A stretch of 32,676 bases of DNA from contig JANYHS010000295.1 of the NCBI GenBank assembly GCA_025358945.1, positions 1 through 32,676 of the forward strand. The letters run 5' to 3'. Under the pieces are notes generated by a model. That model did no database searches, was not told where the DNA came from, and saw nothing but the letters and a program-made list of their open reading frames with translations. Every line of letters starts with the position of its first letter. The first letter of the stretch is position 1. The position numbers and the translations under genes are program-made. The stretch comes from Acidobacteriota bacterium. Lineage in GTDB: Bacteria; Acidobacteriota; Vicinamibacteria; Vicinamibacterales; CAVVIG01. Shown piece by piece: positions 8,420 to 18,852 of the stretch.

Positions 8420-8830
8420 TTACCAGATGTTGCAGAGCACTTCGCCGCCGACGCCGGCTTTCACGGCGGCGCGGCCGGTCATGACGCCGCGCGACGTCGT
8501 CAGGATGCTCGTGCCGAGTCCAGCCAGCACTTCGGGCACTTCTTCCTTGCCGAAGTAGACGCGGCGGCCGGGGCGGCTGATGCGCTGCACACCGGTGATC
8601 AACCGCTCGCCGTGCGGACCGTATTTGAGGAACAGCCGCAGCGTCTTGGTCTGCGCGGTGGTCTTTTCGAGCGCACCGTCCAGCAGCTTGAAGCCCTGGA
8701 TGTAGCCCTCGTCCTGGAGGATGCGAGCGATCTCGGCCTTCAGGCGCGACGACGGCATGTCGACGCGCGTCCCGTTGGCGGTCACGGCATTGCGAATCCG
8801 CGTGAGCATATCTGCGATAGGGTCAGTCAT
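8420..8830 (-). CDS. rpsH: 30S ribosomal protein S8
   Basis: S8 is a primary 16S rRNA binder and, in E. coli, the spc operon repressor. The chosen start is MTDPIADMLTRIRNAVTANG at 8830, which matches the family N-terminus and is preceded by GAGAGA. An in-frame ATG at 8896 would add 22 residues translated from the AT-rich spacer and is rejected. The C-terminus (TSRGVMTGRAAVKAGVGGEV, then LCNIW) matches the family STSKGxMTDxxAREKxxGGEVLxxVW with small changes. It is 136 residues. Confidence 0.97.
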   Translation of the reverse strand: MTDPIADMLTRIRNAVTANGTRVDMPSSRLKAEIARILQDEGYIQGFKLLDGALEKTTAQTKTLRLFLKYGPHGERLITGVQRISRPGRRVYFGKEEVPEVLAGLGTSILTTSRGVMTGRAAVKAGVGGEVLCNIW

Positions 8831-8841
8831 ATCTCTCTCAG

Positions 8842-8923
8842 CCTTCAGATTTGGTAATTTGGTGACTTGGCAAATTGGTAATTTTGATCGAACCAATTAC
8901 TCAATTACCCACTTACCCGATTA
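8842..8923 (-). repeat. AT-rich GGTAAT/ATTACC spacer between rpsN and rpsH
   Basis: A stretch much poorer in GC than its surroundings. The transcript first has degenerate GGTAAT units (TTGGTAATCGGGTAAGTGGG, then TAATTGAGTAATTGG), then TTCGATCAAAA, then complementary ATTACCAAT/ACCAAATTACCAA units, so it can fold into one long imperfect hairpin. The TAA of the first unit is the rpsN stop. A second copy of the design lies between rpsC and rplP. Confidence 0.65.
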
Positions 8924-9106
8924 CCAACTACTCTTTGTCACCCCGGTCACGTCCCCGTCAAGCGCGAGCTTGCGGAAACAGAGGCGACACAGGGCGAACT
9001 TCCGCATGTAAGCGCGCGGGCGTCCACACAGACGGCAGCGGTTACGCAGCCGGACCTTGAACTTCGGGGTCTTTGCTTCTTTCGCGATCTTCGCTGTAGT
9101 GGCCAT
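8921..9106 (-). CDS. rpsN: 30S ribosomal protein S14, zinc (type Z) form
   Basis: A 61-residue S14 starting [20 protein letters not shown] and ending GVTKSSW. The cysteines C24, C27, C40 and C43 ([21 protein letters not shown]) form the zinc finger of the short S14 class. S14 is a late 30S head protein. The ATG at 9106 lies 5 nt after the rplE stop. The open frame extends further upstream but only through rplE in another frame, so the longer start is rejected. The stop TAA is the first element of the AT-rich spacer. Confidence 0.97.
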   Translation of the reverse strand: MATTAKIAKEAKTPKFKVRLRNRCRLCGRPRAYMRKFALCRLCFRKLALDGDVTGVTKSSW

Positions 9107-9111
9107 ATGCG

Positions 9112-9654
9112 TTAGTTCTGACGGAACGGCATGCCGATGAATTGCAGCAGCTTCCGTCCTTCTTCGTCCGTCCTCGCGGTCGTGACGACCGACACGTTCA
9201 TGCCGCGTGCCTTGTCGACCTTCATGTAATCGATCTCCGGAAACAGCAACTGGTCCTTCAGACCGAGCGTGTAATTCCCACGGCCGTCGAACCCTTTCGG
9301 CGACACACCCTTGAAGTCGCGCACGCGCGGCAGGGCGATGCTCACTAACCGGTCCAGGAATTCCCACATGCGCTCGCCGCGCAGCGTGACCATCGTCCCG
9401 ACCGGCTGGCCCTTGCGGACCTTGAACTGCGCGATCGATTTCTTCGACCGGCGCGACACCGGCTTCTGACCCGTGATGCGCGCGAGTTCGTCGGCGCCGG
9501 TGTCGATGATCTTCGCGTTGGACGTCGCCTCGCCAAGGCCCATGTTGACCACGACCTTGGAAACCTTGGGCACGGCCATGACGTTCTTGTAGCCGAACTC
9601 TTTGGTGAGCGCCGGCACGACTTCCTTCTGGTACTTCTCTTTCAGCCGATTCAT
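9112..9654 (-). CDS. rplE: 50S ribosomal protein L5
   Basis: L5 binds 5S rRNA and contacts P-site tRNA and the 30S head. The start at 9654 gives [20 protein letters not shown] and 180 residues, the usual length. Its ATG overlaps the rplX stop by 4 nt (ATGA). The upstream ATG at 9744 would add 30 Arg-rich residues unlike the family. Landmarks: [40 protein letters not shown] and the C-terminal [20 protein letters not shown]. Confidence 0.97.
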   Translation of the reverse strand: MNRLKEKYQKEVVPALTKEFGYKNVMAVPKVSKVVVNMGLGEATSNAKIIDTGADELARITGQKPVSRRSKKSIAQFKVRKGQPVGTMVTLRGERMWEFLDRLVSIALPRVRDFKGVSPKGFDGRGNYTLGLKDQLLFPEIDYMKVDKARGMNVSVVTTARTDEEGRKLLQFIGMPFRQN

Positions 9655-9980
9655 TTGTCGACCACTCCCTCGCACTTGCGGCACACGCGGACCTTGCGGC
9701 CGTCGCCGAGAATCTTGTGCCCGACGCGCGTCTGCGCGCCGCACTCAGGGCAGACCAGCTGCGCGTTCGATGCGTGCAGCGAGGCCTCGCGTTCGACGAT
9801 GCCGCCCTTGACGTTCTTGCCGGGGTTCGGCTTCGTGTGGCGCTTGATCATGTTCACGCCTTCGACGATCAGGCGGTTCTTCTCGGGCAGCACTTTCAGC
9901 ACGCGGCCTTTTTTGCCGCGGTCCTTGCCCGTGATAATCAGCACGTTGTCGTTCTTCCGTAGCGGTGTAGCGAGACGCAT
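9651..9980 (-). CDS. rplX: 50S ribosomal protein L24 with C-terminal four-cysteine motif
   Basis: L24 starts 50S assembly by binding the 5' end of 23S rRNA. The KOW motif is at [40 protein letters not shown] is the following conserved loop. The C-terminal part has C77-x2-C80 and C100-x2-C103, arranged as a possible zinc ribbon. It is 109 residues. The start at 9980 shares one base with the rplN stop (TAATG). Confidence 0.97.
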   Translation of the reverse strand: MRLATPLRKNDNVLIITGKDRGKKGRVLKVLPEKNRLIVEGVNMIKRHTKPNPGKNVKGGIVEREASLHASNAQLVCPECGAQTRVGHKILGDGRKVRVCRKCEGVVDK

Positions 9981-10348
9981 TACAGAACCTCTGGCGCCAG
10001 CGAAATAATCTTCATGAAGCGGCGCTCGCGCAGTTCGCGCGCGACCGGCCCGAACACGCGGGTGCCGATCGGCTCGTTGTTGTCGTTGATCAGCACGGCC
10101 GCGTTACGGTCGAAGCGAATGTAGCTGCCGTCGCGACGGCGCTCTTCCTTGACCGTTCGCACGATCACCGCCTTGACGACCTGACCTTTTTTCACAGTGC
10201 CTTCCGGCGTCGCTTCCTTCACCGACGCGGTGACCACGTCGCCGAGGCGCGCGTAGCGGCCGGTCGACCCGCCCAGCGCGCTGATCACCGCGATCTTGCG
10301 CGCGCCGGAATTGTCGGCGACGTCGAGGATCGATCGCATCTGAATCAT
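9980..10348 (-). CDS. rplN: 50S ribosomal protein L14
   Basis: L14 forms inter-subunit bridges and is a docking site for silencing factor RsfS. The 122 residues begin [20 protein letters not shown] and include the family signature [20 protein letters not shown] and the C-terminal [20 protein letters not shown]. It is the usual first gene of the spc block, following rpsQ by 9 nt. Confidence 0.98.
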   Translation of the reverse strand: MIQMRSILDVADNSGARKIAVISALGGSTGRYARLGDVVTASVKEATPEGTVKKGQVVKAVIVRTVKEERRRDGSYIRFDRNAAVLINDNNEPIGTRVFGPVARELRERRFMKIISLAPEVL

Positions 10349-10357
10349 GGTTGGCTC

Positions 10358-10612
10358 CTAGACTTCCGCCGTCTTGCGGACGACGCGGGCGAGGGCCCAG
10401 CGCTTCCGGCGGCTCATCGGCCGCGTCTCGGTGATCGCGACAGTGTCGCCGATCTTCGCGGCGTTCTCTTCGTCGTGCACCATGAACTTGGAGGAGCGCC
10501 GCTCGGTCTTGCCGTACAAACCGTGCCGCACCTGCCACTCGACCGCCACCACGATGCTCTTCTGCATCTTGTTGGAGACGACCACGCCGACCTTCTCTGA
10601 TTTCTGCGCCAT
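10358..10612 (-). CDS. rpsQ: 30S ribosomal protein S17
   Basis: S17 is an OB-fold primary binder of the 16S 5' domain. The start at 10612 gives [20 protein letters not shown], and 84 residues is the normal size. A further upstream in-frame ATG would add 16 residues inside rpmC and is rejected. The signature [20 protein letters not shown] is present. It begins 4 nt after the rpmC stop. Confidence 0.97.
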   Translation of the reverse strand: MAQKSEKVGVVVSNKMQKSIVVAVEWQVRHGLYGKTERRSSKFMVHDEENAAKIGDTVAITETRPMSRRKRWALARVVRKTAEV

Positions 10613-10616
10613 ATAT

Positions 10617-10808
10617 CTACGCCTGTCTCTTCTGTCGTTGCACCGTCTTGATGCGTGCAAGATCGCGGCGCACTGTGCGCATCTTGTCCGGCGCTTCCAG
10701 CTGTCCCATCGACTTCTGGATGCGCATCCGGAACAGCTGATCGGTCAGGTCGCGCTCCTTGGCGCCGAGCTCGTCGGCGCCGAGGTCGCGCAGTTCGGCG
10801 GCCTTCAT
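10617..10808 (-). CDS. rpmC: 50S ribosomal protein L29
   Basis: L29 is a two-helix protein at the peptide exit tunnel, near the signal recognition particle and trigger factor docking site. The 63 residues start [20 protein letters not shown]; the second helix is [20 protein letters not shown]. The ATG at 10808 overlaps the rplP stop by 4 nt (ATGA), which fixes the start; the frame is open further upstream, but only as an overlap of rplP. Confidence 0.96.
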   Translation of the reverse strand: MKAAELRDLGADELGAKERDLTDQLFRMRIQKSMGQLEAPDKMRTVRRDLARIKTVQRQKRQA

Positions 10809-11230
10809 AGCATCTTCTCCAGCGCGAACCGGGTCGCGAACTTCGTGAGAATCGGCAGCTTCGCCGCCGCCAGGCGCATCGCTTCGCGCGCGTCCTTCTC
10901 GCTCACGCCTTCCATCTCGAACATCACGCGGCCGGGACGGACGACGCACACCCACTGATCCGGCGCGCCTTTGCCCTTACCCATGCGGGTTTCCTGCGGC
11001 TTTTTGGTGATCGGCTTGTCCGGGAACACACGCACCCAGATTTTTCCGCCGCGCGCCACGAAGCGGGTCATCGCGATACGCGCCGCTTCGATCTGGCGAT
11101 CCGTCAGCCAGCAGGGTTCCAGCGCCTTCAGCCCGTAGTCGCCGAACGACACGTCGGACCCGCGCCAGGCCTTGCCGGCCATGCGCCCGCGCTGCTGCTT
11201 GCGGTATTTAACTTTCTTCGGCATCAACAT
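10805..11230 (-). CDS. rplP: 50S ribosomal protein L16
   Basis: L16 helps shape the A site and is required late in 50S assembly. It starts [24 protein letters not shown] is the common beginning, though the ATG six bases downstream is possible. [20 protein letters not shown] and the C-terminal [18 protein letters not shown] are typical. It is 141 residues. It overlaps rpmC by 4 nt and is separated from rpsC by the second GGTAAT-type spacer. Confidence 0.97.
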   Translation of the reverse strand: MLMPKKVKYRKQQRGRMAGKAWRGSDVSFGDYGLKALEPCWLTDRQIEAARIAMTRFVARGGKIWVRVFPDKPITKKPQETRMGKGKGAPDQWVCVVRPGRVMFEMEGVSEKDAREAMRLAAAKLPILTKFATRFALEKML

Positions 11231-11240
11231 AACGATGAAT

Positions 11241-11338
11241 CCTGCATCTGGTAATCGGAGAATCTGGGAAGCGGGTAATTGTCTGGTCGATTGCTCAATC
11301 GATTACCCAGCTACCCAATCACTCGATTACCCAATCCG
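11241..11338 (-). repeat. AT-rich GGTAAT/ATTACC spacer between rpsC and rplP
   Basis: On the minus strand, directly after the rpsC stop, the left arm has GGTAAT-like units (GGATTGGGTAATCGAGTGAT, then TGGGTAGCTGGGTAATCG). The right arm carries complementary units (CAATTACCCGC and CCGATTACCAGATG). The two arms form a long, imperfect hairpin. This repeats the design at 8842-8923 but is not an exact copy. It is the largest spacer in the S10 block. Confidence 0.65.
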
Positions 11339-12028
11339 TCACGCCCGAGCCTGCGGACGCCGCGGCGCCCGCTCGCGATATTCCTCTTCACGGCCACGCT
11401 GCGGCACCAGGCGTTCGCCCTTGTAGAGCCACACCTTGATGCCGATCTGGCCGTAGGTCGTGCTGGCTTCCGCGAAGCCGTAGTCGATGTCCGCGCGCAG
11501 CGTCTGCAGCGGCAGCTGCCCGTGCAGATACCACTCGGACCGCGCGATCTCGGCGCCGTTCAGACGGCCGGAGACGCGCACCTTGATCCCGCGCGCGCCG
11601 AAACGCAGCGCCGACTCGACCGCCTTGCGCATCGCCCGGCGGAACGCGACGCGCTTCTCGAGCTGCATCGCCACCGACTCGGAGATCAGCTGCGCGTCCA
11701 ACTCCGGCTTCTGGATTTCCTGGATGTTGATGAAGACCTCGCGGTTGGTCTTCTTCTGGATTTCCTGCTTCAGCTTGTCGACTTCCGTGCCCTTGCGGCC
11801 GATGATGATCCCCGGACGCGAGGTGTAGATGTCGATCTTCAACCGGTTGACCGCGCGCTCGGTCTCGATCTTCGAGACGCCCGCGTGCATGAAACGCTTC
11901 TTGAGGGTCGAGCGCAGCGCCAGATCCTCGTGCAGCAGCTTCGCGTAGTCGCGGTCCGAGTACCAGCGCGACCGCCACGTCTTGTTGAACCCGAGCCGGA
12001 ATCCGATCGGGTGAACTTTCTGGCCCAC
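11339..12028 (-). CDS. rpsC: 30S ribosomal protein S3
   Basis: S3 forms part of the mRNA entry helicase. The start is GTG at 12028 ([20 protein letters not shown]), the invariant S3 opening, with AAGGAG in the last rplV codons 5 nt upstream. The KH domain includes [20 protein letters not shown], and the C-terminal domain [20 protein letters not shown]. The product is 229 residues with a basic tail. The same frame is open to 12268 but that stretch is rplV. Confidence 0.97.
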   Translation of the reverse strand: MGQKVHPIGFRLGFNKTWRSRWYSDRDYAKLLHEDLALRSTLKKRFMHAGVSKIETERAVNRLKIDIYTSRPGIIIGRKGTEVDKLKQEIQKKTNREVFINIQEIQKPELDAQLISESVAMQLEKRVAFRRAMRKAVESALRFGARGIKVRVSGRLNGAEIARSEWYLHGQLPLQTLRADIDYGFAEASTTYGQIGIKVWLYKGERLVPQRGREEEYRERAPRRPQARA

Positions 12029-12030
12029 GG

Positions 12031-12495
12031 TTACTCCTTCGCCTTCTGTGTGTCGCGTTTCGACGGCGTCGTCGCGGACTTCTGGGCGCGCGCACGCTTG
12101 GGCCGCGGCGCCTCGGTGCCCGGCGTCGCCCCAACCGCCGCGATCTTCTTGCCCGGACGCTCGGCGACGTGCAGCGTGATGTGCGCGGTGCGCTTCAAGA
12201 CGCGGAACGCGCGGCCCATCGGCGCGGGACGCACCCGCTTGGCCGACGGCCCCTGGTTCGCGTAGCACGCCGACACGAACAGCTTGTCGACGTCGCCGCT
12301 GAAGCCTTCCTTGTTCGTCGCGTTCGCAATCGCCGACCGGAGCACCTTCGAGATGTCCGCAGCAATCGCCTTGCGCGTGAACTGGAGCGTCGCCAGCGCC
12401 TGATTGACGTCCTTGCCGCGGATCAGCGCGAGCACAAGGCCCGCTTTCTGGGCCGACGTCCGGACATACCGCGCGGTTGCCTCTGCCTGAATCAT
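12031..12495 (-). CDS. rplV: 50S ribosomal protein L22 with basic C-terminal tail
   Basis: L22's long beta hairpin lines the peptide exit tunnel and is a macrolide contact point. The core starts [20 protein letters not shown]; the hairpin is around [20 protein letters not shown], then [16 protein letters not shown]. At 154 residues it is about 40 longer than the E. coli protein. The excess is a Lys/Arg/Ala/Thr-rich C-terminal tail (residues 115-154) that looks disordered. It lies 10 nt after rpsS and 2 nt before rpsC. Confidence 0.97.
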   Translation of the reverse strand: MIQAEATARYVRTSAQKAGLVLALIRGKDVNQALATLQFTRKAIAADISKVLRSAIANATNKEGFSGDVDKLFVSACYANQGPSAKRVRPAPMGRAFRVLKRTAHITLHVAERPGKKIAAVGATPGTEAPRPKRARAQKSATTPSKRDTQKAKE

Positions 12496-12505
12496 GATGA
12501 CCTGC

Positions 12506-12820
12506 CTAGCTCTTCCCGCCCGCGGCGGCGCCCGGAGCGACCGTCGCGGCCTTTTCGGCCACCTTGGTCGTGTGTCCCTTGAACAGCCGCGTCGGCGCGA
12601 ACTCGCCCAGCTTGTGGCCGACCATGTTTTCGGTCACATACACCGGGATGAACTTACGCCCGTTGTGCACAGCCAGCGTGTGACCCACCATCTCGGGAAT
12701 CACAGTCGACCGGCGCGACCACGTCTTGATGATCTTCTTGTCCGCCGCGCGATTCATCACCTCGATCTTCTCGAGCAGGTGCGTATCGACGAACGGACCC
12801 TTCTTCAGTGAGCGGCCCAT
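12506..12820 (-). CDS. rpsS: 30S ribosomal protein S19
   Basis: S19 sits in the 30S head with S13. The 104 residues begin [20 protein letters not shown] and include [20 protein letters not shown] and [21 protein letters not shown] short Ala-rich tail extends the usual 90-95 residues. The ATG directly abuts the rplB stop. Confidence 0.98.
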   Translation of the reverse strand: MGRSLKKGPFVDTHLLEKIEVMNRAADKKIIKTWSRRSTVIPEMVGHTLAVHNGRKFIPVYVTENMVGHKLGEFAPTRLFKGHTTKVAEKAATVAPGAAAGGKS

Positions 12821-13645
12821 TTACTTCTGTCTCCGCTGAACGATGTACCGATCGGTGGTCTTGCTGTTCCGCGTCTTGTAGCCCTTGGTCGGCATGCCCC
12901 ACGGCGTCACCGGATGACGGCCGCCCGAGGTCTTGCCTTCGCCGCCGCCCAGCGGGTGGTCGACCGGGTTCATCGCGACGCCGCGCACGTGCGGACGCTG
13001 GCCCTTCCAGCGGCTGCGGCCGGCCTTGCCGATCGAGACGTTCTCGTGGTCGATGTTGCCGACGGTGCCGATCGTCGCGAAGCACTCCATGTTGATCTTG
13101 CGGATCTCGCTCGACGGCATCTTCACCGACGCGTACTGGCCCTCTTTCGCCACCAGCTGCACCGACGAACCGGCGCTGCGCGCGATCTGGCCGCCCTTGC
13201 CGGGACGCAACTCCACGTTGTGCAGCAGCGTGCCGAGCGGGATGTTCTTCAGCGGCAGCGAATTGCCCGGCAGGATGTCGACGTTCTGCCCGGAGATAAT
13301 CGCGTCGCCTACCTTCATGCCAGCCGGCTGCAGAATGTAGCGCTTCTCGCCGTCCGCGTACGTCAGCAGCGCGATGCGCGACGACCGGTTCGGGTCGTAC
13401 TCAATCGTCGTGACCTTGGCCGGAATGTCGTACTTGTTCCGCTTGAAGTCGATGATCCGGTACATCCGCTTGTGCCCGCCGCCGCGCCACCAGGACGTGA
13501 GGTGTCCCTGGTTGTTGCGGCCACCGGTGCTGTGCAGCGGCTCGACCAGGGGCTTGTACGGCTCCTGCGTCGTGATCTCGTCGAAAATCGGGATCGTCTG
13601 AAAACGGGTCCCGGGCGACGTCGGTTTGAGTTTGCGAAATGGCAT
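12821..13645 (-). CDS. rplB: 50S ribosomal protein L2
   Basis: L2 is essential for subunit association and the peptidyl-transferase region. The 274 residues start [40 protein letters not shown] and, near the C-terminus, [20 protein letters not shown] carry the highly conserved functional loop with its His. The length is standard. It is 2 nt from rplW and abuts rpsS. Confidence 0.98.
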   Translation of the reverse strand: MPFRKLKPTSPGTRFQTIPIFDEITTQEPYKPLVEPLHSTGGRNNQGHLTSWWRGGGHKRMYRIIDFKRNKYDIPAKVTTIEYDPNRSSRIALLTYADGEKRYILQPAGMKVGDAIISGQNVDILPGNSLPLKNIPLGTLLHNVELRPGKGGQIARSAGSSVQLVAKEGQYASVKMPSSEIRKINMECFATIGTVGNIDHENVSIGKAGRSRWKGQRPHVRGVAMNPVDHPLGGGEGKTSGGRHPVTPWGMPTKGYKTRNSKTTDRYIVQRRQK

Positions 13646-13647
13646 GA

Positions 13648-13938
13648 TTACGCGCCTTCCAGGAATTCAGGCATCTTCGCGCCTTCGCGCAGCTTGACGT
13701 AGGCCTTCTTCCAGTCCGAACGGCGGCCGGCGAACCGGCCCTGCCGCTTGATCTTGCCGTGCGAGATGGTCGTGCGAACGCTCTCGACCTTGGCGCCAAG
13801 CAGCGACTCGATCGCGCGCTTGACTTCGATTTTGTTCGCGCCGATCGCCACCTCGAACACAATCGTCCGGCCGTCTTCGCGCAGGAGCGACGTTTTCTCG
13901 GTGATGAGCGGGCGACGAATCACATCCGTGAGCTTCAT
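13648..13938 (-). CDS. rplW: 50S ribosomal protein L23
   Basis: L23 lies at the tunnel exit and docks trigger factor and SRP. The 96 residues start [20 protein letters not shown], with [20 protein letters not shown] and the [16 protein letters not shown]-terminal strand. The ATG overlaps the rplD stop by 4 nt. Confidence 0.97.
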   Translation of the reverse strand: MKLTDVIRRPLITEKTSLLREDGRTIVFEVAIGANKIEVKRAIESLLGAKVESVRTTISHGKIKRQGRFAGRRSDWKKAYVKLREGAKMPEFLEGA

Positions 13939-14555
13939 GCGAGCGCCTCCTGCAACTTCTCAAGCGCGCCCTGCGTCGTCACCACCCGGCCGGCGCCGAT
14001 CACGTCGCGCGCGGTGAGCCGCGAACTGACCACCAGCGTCACGCCCGGGATGTTGCGCAGCGAGCGCGACAGCTTGTCGTCCGCGGCGACGTCCACCAGG
14101 ACCGCCTTGCCGGTGATGCCGAGCCGCTTCAGCATCTCGACGGCCGCCTTGGTCTTGATCTCGCTCACGCTCAGCGCGTCGACCACCACCAGCTCGCCCG
14201 CCTTCATCTTCTCGGACAACGCCGAGCGGAGCGCGCCGCGTTCGACCTTCTTCGACAGCTTGAAGTCGTAGCTGCGCGGGCGCGGCGGGTGAGAAGTGCC
14301 GCCATGGCGCCACAGCGGCGTCCGGCTCGATCCGACCTGGGCGCGACCGGTGCCCTTCTGCTTCCACGGCTTCTTGCCGGTGCCGCTGACAAAGGCGCGC
14401 GTCTTCGCAGCATGGGTGCCGCTCCGCTCCGCCGCATTGGCGTGCACGACCGACTCCCACATCAGATCGCCGTTGATGCGTCCGCCGAACACCTCGTCGC
14501 GGACGTCGACGGTGCCGACTTTCTTGTTCTCGTTGTTCACGACATCGAGTTGCAT
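13935..14555 (-). CDS. rplD: 50S ribosomal protein L4
   Basis: L4 extends a loop into the exit tunnel; in E. coli it represses the S10 operon. The 206 residues include the loop motif [20 protein letters not shown] and [20 protein letters not shown]. The C-terminal half has the Rossmann-like core ending [20 protein letters not shown]. The length is normal. It lies 2 nt after rplC and overlaps rplW. Confidence 0.98.
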   Translation of the reverse strand: MQLDVVNNENKKVGTVDVRDEVFGGRINGDLMWESVVHANAAERSGTHAAKTRAFVSGTGKKPWKQKGTGRAQVGSSRTPLWRHGGTSHPPRPRSYDFKLSKKVERGALRSALSEKMKAGELVVVDALSVSEIKTKAAVEMLKRLGITGKAVLVDVAADDKLSRSLRNIPGVTLVVSSRLTARDVIGAGRVVTTQGALEKLQEALA

Positions 14556-14557
14556 GG

Positions 14558-15238
14558 CTACTTCTTGCCCTTCTTGGGCTTCTCGACCTGCGCGACCTTC
14601 AGCTTCTTCATCGTGACGGCCTTGCGGACGATCACGTAGCTGGTGGGCGCGCCCGGAATGCCGCCTTCGACGACCAGGATGTGATTCTCCGGGTCGACGC
14701 GCAGGACCTTCAGGTTGTGAATCGTGATCCGCTTGCCGCCCATCCGTCCCGCGGCGCGCATGCCCTTGACGACACGCGACGGGAACGACGATGCGCCGAT
14801 CGATCCGGGAGCGCGGTGGAACATCGAGCCGTGGGTCGCCGCGCCACCCGCAAAGTGATGCCGCTTGACGACGCCCTGGAAACCCTTGCCGCGGCCGGTG
14901 CCGACGATGTCGACACGCTCGCCGTTGGCGAAGATCGACGCCAGCACCTGGTCGCCGACGTTCGGCTTCTCGGCGCCTGGCGCCAGACCAACTTCACGCC
15001 GGACGCGCGTCGCCGGCACATTCGACTTCTTGAAGTGCCCCGCCGTCGGCTTGTTGGTCTTCGCCGGCGTCTCTTCGACGAAGCCGAGCTGCACCGCTTC
15101 GTAGCCGTCCGTCTGCATGTCTTTCGACTGCACGACGACGCACGGGCCGACCTTAATCACGGTGGCCGGATGAACCGTGCCGTCCGCGTCGAAGATCTGG
15201 GTCATGCCGACTTTGCGGCCGATGATTCCAGTGACCAT
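14558..15238 (-). CDS. rplC: 50S ribosomal protein L3
   Basis: L3 is an early assembly protein whose loop reaches the peptidyl-transferase centre. It starts [20 protein letters not shown]. The conserved loop is [20 protein letters not shown], followed by [20 protein letters not shown]. Its 226 residues are slightly longer than usual, with a Lys-rich end. It begins 2 nt after the rpsJ stop. Confidence 0.98.
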   Translation of the reverse strand: MVTGIIGRKVGMTQIFDADGTVHPATVIKVGPCVVVQSKDMQTDGYEAVQLGFVEETPAKTNKPTAGHFKKSNVPATRVRREVGLAPGAEKPNVGDQVLASIFANGERVDIVGTGRGKGFQGVVKRHHFAGGAATHGSMFHRAPGSIGASSFPSRVVKGMRAAGRMGGKRITIHNLKVLRVDPENHILVVEGGIPGAPTSYVIVRKAVTMKKLKVAQVEKPKKGKK

Positions 15239-15240
15239 GA

Positions 15241-15579
15241 CTATTTATGTTCCTTGCCGAAGGCTTTGATTTCGACGTCAACGCCAGCCGGCAGATCGAG
15301 CTTCATCAGCGCGTCCACCGTCTGCGGCGTCGGCTCGAAGATGTCGATGAGCCGCTTATGCGTCCGGATTTCGAACTGCTCGCGCGATTTCTTGTCGACG
15401 TGCGGCGAGCGCAGCACCGTCCACTTGTTCTTCGACGTCGGCAGTGGAATCGGTCCGGCCAGCCGCGCCCCGGTGCGCTTGGCCGTGTCCACGATCTCGG
15501 TCGTCGACTGGTCGAGCACCCGATAGTCGTACGCCTTGAGGCGGATGCGGATCTTCTCGTTGAAAGATGCGGTTGCCAT
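15241..15579 (-). CDS. rpsJ: 30S ribosomal protein S10 (NusE)
   Basis: S10 is both a 30S head protein and, as NusE, an antitermination partner of NusB and NusG. The 112 residues contain [20 protein letters not shown] and [20 protein letters not shown], and end with [17 protein letters not shown]. The MATASFNEK start is a few residues longer than usual. It follows fusA by 2 nt; tuf, often found between the two, is absent. Confidence 0.97.
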   Translation of the reverse strand: MATASFNEKIRIRLKAYDYRVLDQSTTEIVDTAKRTGARLAGPIPLPTSKNKWTVLRSPHVDKKSREQFEIRTHKRLIDIFEPTPQTVDALMKLDLPAGVDVEIKAFGKEHK

Positions 15580-15581
15580 CG

Positions 15582-17714
<2,133 letters not shown>

Positions 17715-17721
17715 TCGTCAG

Positions 17722-18195
17722 TTACCAGCGGTAGTGGGCGAACGCTTTGTTGGCTTCGGCCATGCGATGCGTATCTTCGCGCTTCTTGACGGCGCCGCCG
17801 CGGAGGTTGGAGGCGTCGAGTAGCTCGTTGGCCAGCTTCTCCTGCATCGTCTTGCCGTCGCCGCGCGATGTCGCGAAACCGACGATCCAGCGGATGCTGA
17901 GCGAGAGGCGGCGGTTCGGGTTCACTTCCACCGGCACCTGGTAGTTCGAGCCGCCGACGCGGCGCGACTTCACTTCAAGGCTCGGCTTGACGTTGTCGAT
18001 CGCCTTCTTGAAGACCTTGAGCGGGTCGTCCGAGGTCTTCTCCTTGATGATGTCGAAGCTCTTGTAGAAAATGCGCTCCGCCGTGCTGCGCTTGCCGTCG
18101 CTCATCACGCAGTTGATGAACTTGGTGACCAGCGCGCTCTGATAGAGCGGGTCGGCGGGGATTTCGCGTTTTGAAACAACTCGTCTACGTGGCAT
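17722..18195 (-). CDS. rpsG: 30S ribosomal protein S7
   Basis: S7 nucleates the 30S head and in E. coli represses the str operon. The 157 residues start [20 protein letters not shown] and include [20 protein letters not shown], the RNA-binding beta ribbon. The C-terminus ends [12 protein letters not shown] as in most bacteria. It starts 15 nt after the rpsL stop. The short spacer and first codon lie within a 6-bp inverted repeat (GCATAG 18192-18197 with CTATGC 18211-18216). Confidence 0.98.
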   Translation of the reverse strand: MPRRRVVSKREIPADPLYQSALVTKFINCVMSDGKRSTAERIFYKSFDIIKEKTSDDPLKVFKKAIDNVKPSLEVKSRRVGGSNYQVPVEVNPNRRLSLSIRWIVGFATSRGDGKTMQEKLANELLDASNLRGGAVKKREDTHRMAEANKAFAHYRW

Positions 18196-18210
18196 AGCTA
18201 GTTCCCTGCC

Positions 18211-18588
18211 CTATGCTTTCTTGGGGCGCTTCGCGCCGTACTTCGATCGACCCTGCATCCGGCCCTGCACGCCGACGGCGTCAAGCGTGCCGCGGACGAC
18301 GTGGTAGCGAACGCCCGGCAGATCCTTGACGCGACCGCCGCGGATGAGCACCAGCGAGTGCTCCTGCAGGTTGTGGCCCACGCCCGGAATGTAGGTCGTC
18401 ACCTCGATGCCGTTGGTCAGCCGCACGCGTGCAACCTTGCGCAACGCGGAGTTCGGCTTCTTCGGGGTCTGGGTGAAGACGCGGACGCAGACGCCGCGCT
18501 TCTGCGGGCTGTTCTGCAACGCGGGGCTCTTCGTCTTGCTGACGATCTTCTTGCGCCCGGCGCGGACGAGTTGACTGATAGTCGGCAT
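18211..18588 (-). CDS. rpsL: 30S ribosomal protein S12
   Basis: S12 sits in the decoding centre. The 125 residues include [20 protein letters not shown] and [20 protein letters not shown]. Lysines K43/K44 and K88, positions whose change gives streptomycin resistance in other bacteria, are all present, so the protein looks drug-sensitive. D89 next to K88 is the family's methylthiolation site. It is the first gene of the super-operon. No clear Shine-Dalgarno precedes the ATG; the last 25 nt of the leader are AT-rich. Confidence 0.98.
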   Translation of the reverse strand: MPTISQLVRAGRKKIVSKTKSPALQNSPQKRGVCVRVFTQTPKKPNSALRKVARVRLTNGIEVTTYIPGVGHNLQEHSLVLIRGGRVKDLPGVRYHVVRGTLDAVGVQGRMQGRSKYGAKRPKKA

Positions 18589-18809
18589 AAATACAAATCG
18601 CTAAATGCAATTCACAACGCGCCGCGCACTGGCGCGACGCCTGTCGCTTCAGGCCTAGAAGCCTTGCGGCTTGGCGCCTGAAAACCCTATGACCTTCACA
18701 AATGAGTTGGTCGCGACGGATGGTCTGCCCCCGCCCGTATTGCCGATCGGGGACGCTTTTGAAGCGGCGGGGCTAGATAGGGTGATCCTAGCCCCAACAG
18801 AACTTTGCG
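18589..18809 (-). promoter_or_regulatory. Long structured rpsL leader
   Basis: About 220 nt lie between the predicted transcription start and the rpsL ATG. They contain: a perfect 8-bp stem at 18769-18776/18788-18795 (GGGGCTAG/CTAGCCCC) near the 5' end; AAGCC/GGCTT (18659-18663/18668-18672) inside CAGGC/GCCTG (18650-18654/18676-18680); and CGCGCC/GGCGCG (18618-18623/18631-18636). CAGGC 18650-18654 can also pair with GCCTG at 18639-18643, excluding its other pairing. The symmetry is observed. A control role, such as binding of S7 or S12, is only inferred. Confidence 0.45.
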
Positions 18810-18839
18810 AATATAGCACGACGGTCTCGAAAGGCGCAA
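18810..18839 (-). promoter_or_regulatory. Likely sigma-70-type promoter of the translation super-operon
   Basis: On the minus strand, TTGCGC (18834-18839) is separated by 18 nt from TATATT (18810-18815). It lies immediately downstream of the pilT stop and about 220 nt ahead of rpsL, in the only sizeable gap before this 34-gene run. The -10 is close to consensus and the -35 keeps TTG. The start would be near 18803, just before an 8-bp stem. Confidence 0.5.
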
Positions 18840-18852
18840 CAGGCCATGTGGT

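Noticed and set aside
8831-8896. Longer S8 start at 8896
   Set aside because: The extra 22 residues are translated from the AT-rich spacer and do not match the S8 family; GAGAGA precedes the ATG at 8830.
8842-11338. CRISPR-like array from the repeated GGTAAT/ATTACC units
   Set aside because: Units are only 8-10 bp, degenerate, without spacers of uniform length, and are arranged as hairpin arms. No cas gene is present.
18586-18617. Promoter close to rpsL (TTGTGA, 16 nt, TGTATT)
   Set aside because: Its -10 would end 1 nt before the ATG, so transcription would start inside the coding region. The upstream TATATT fits better.
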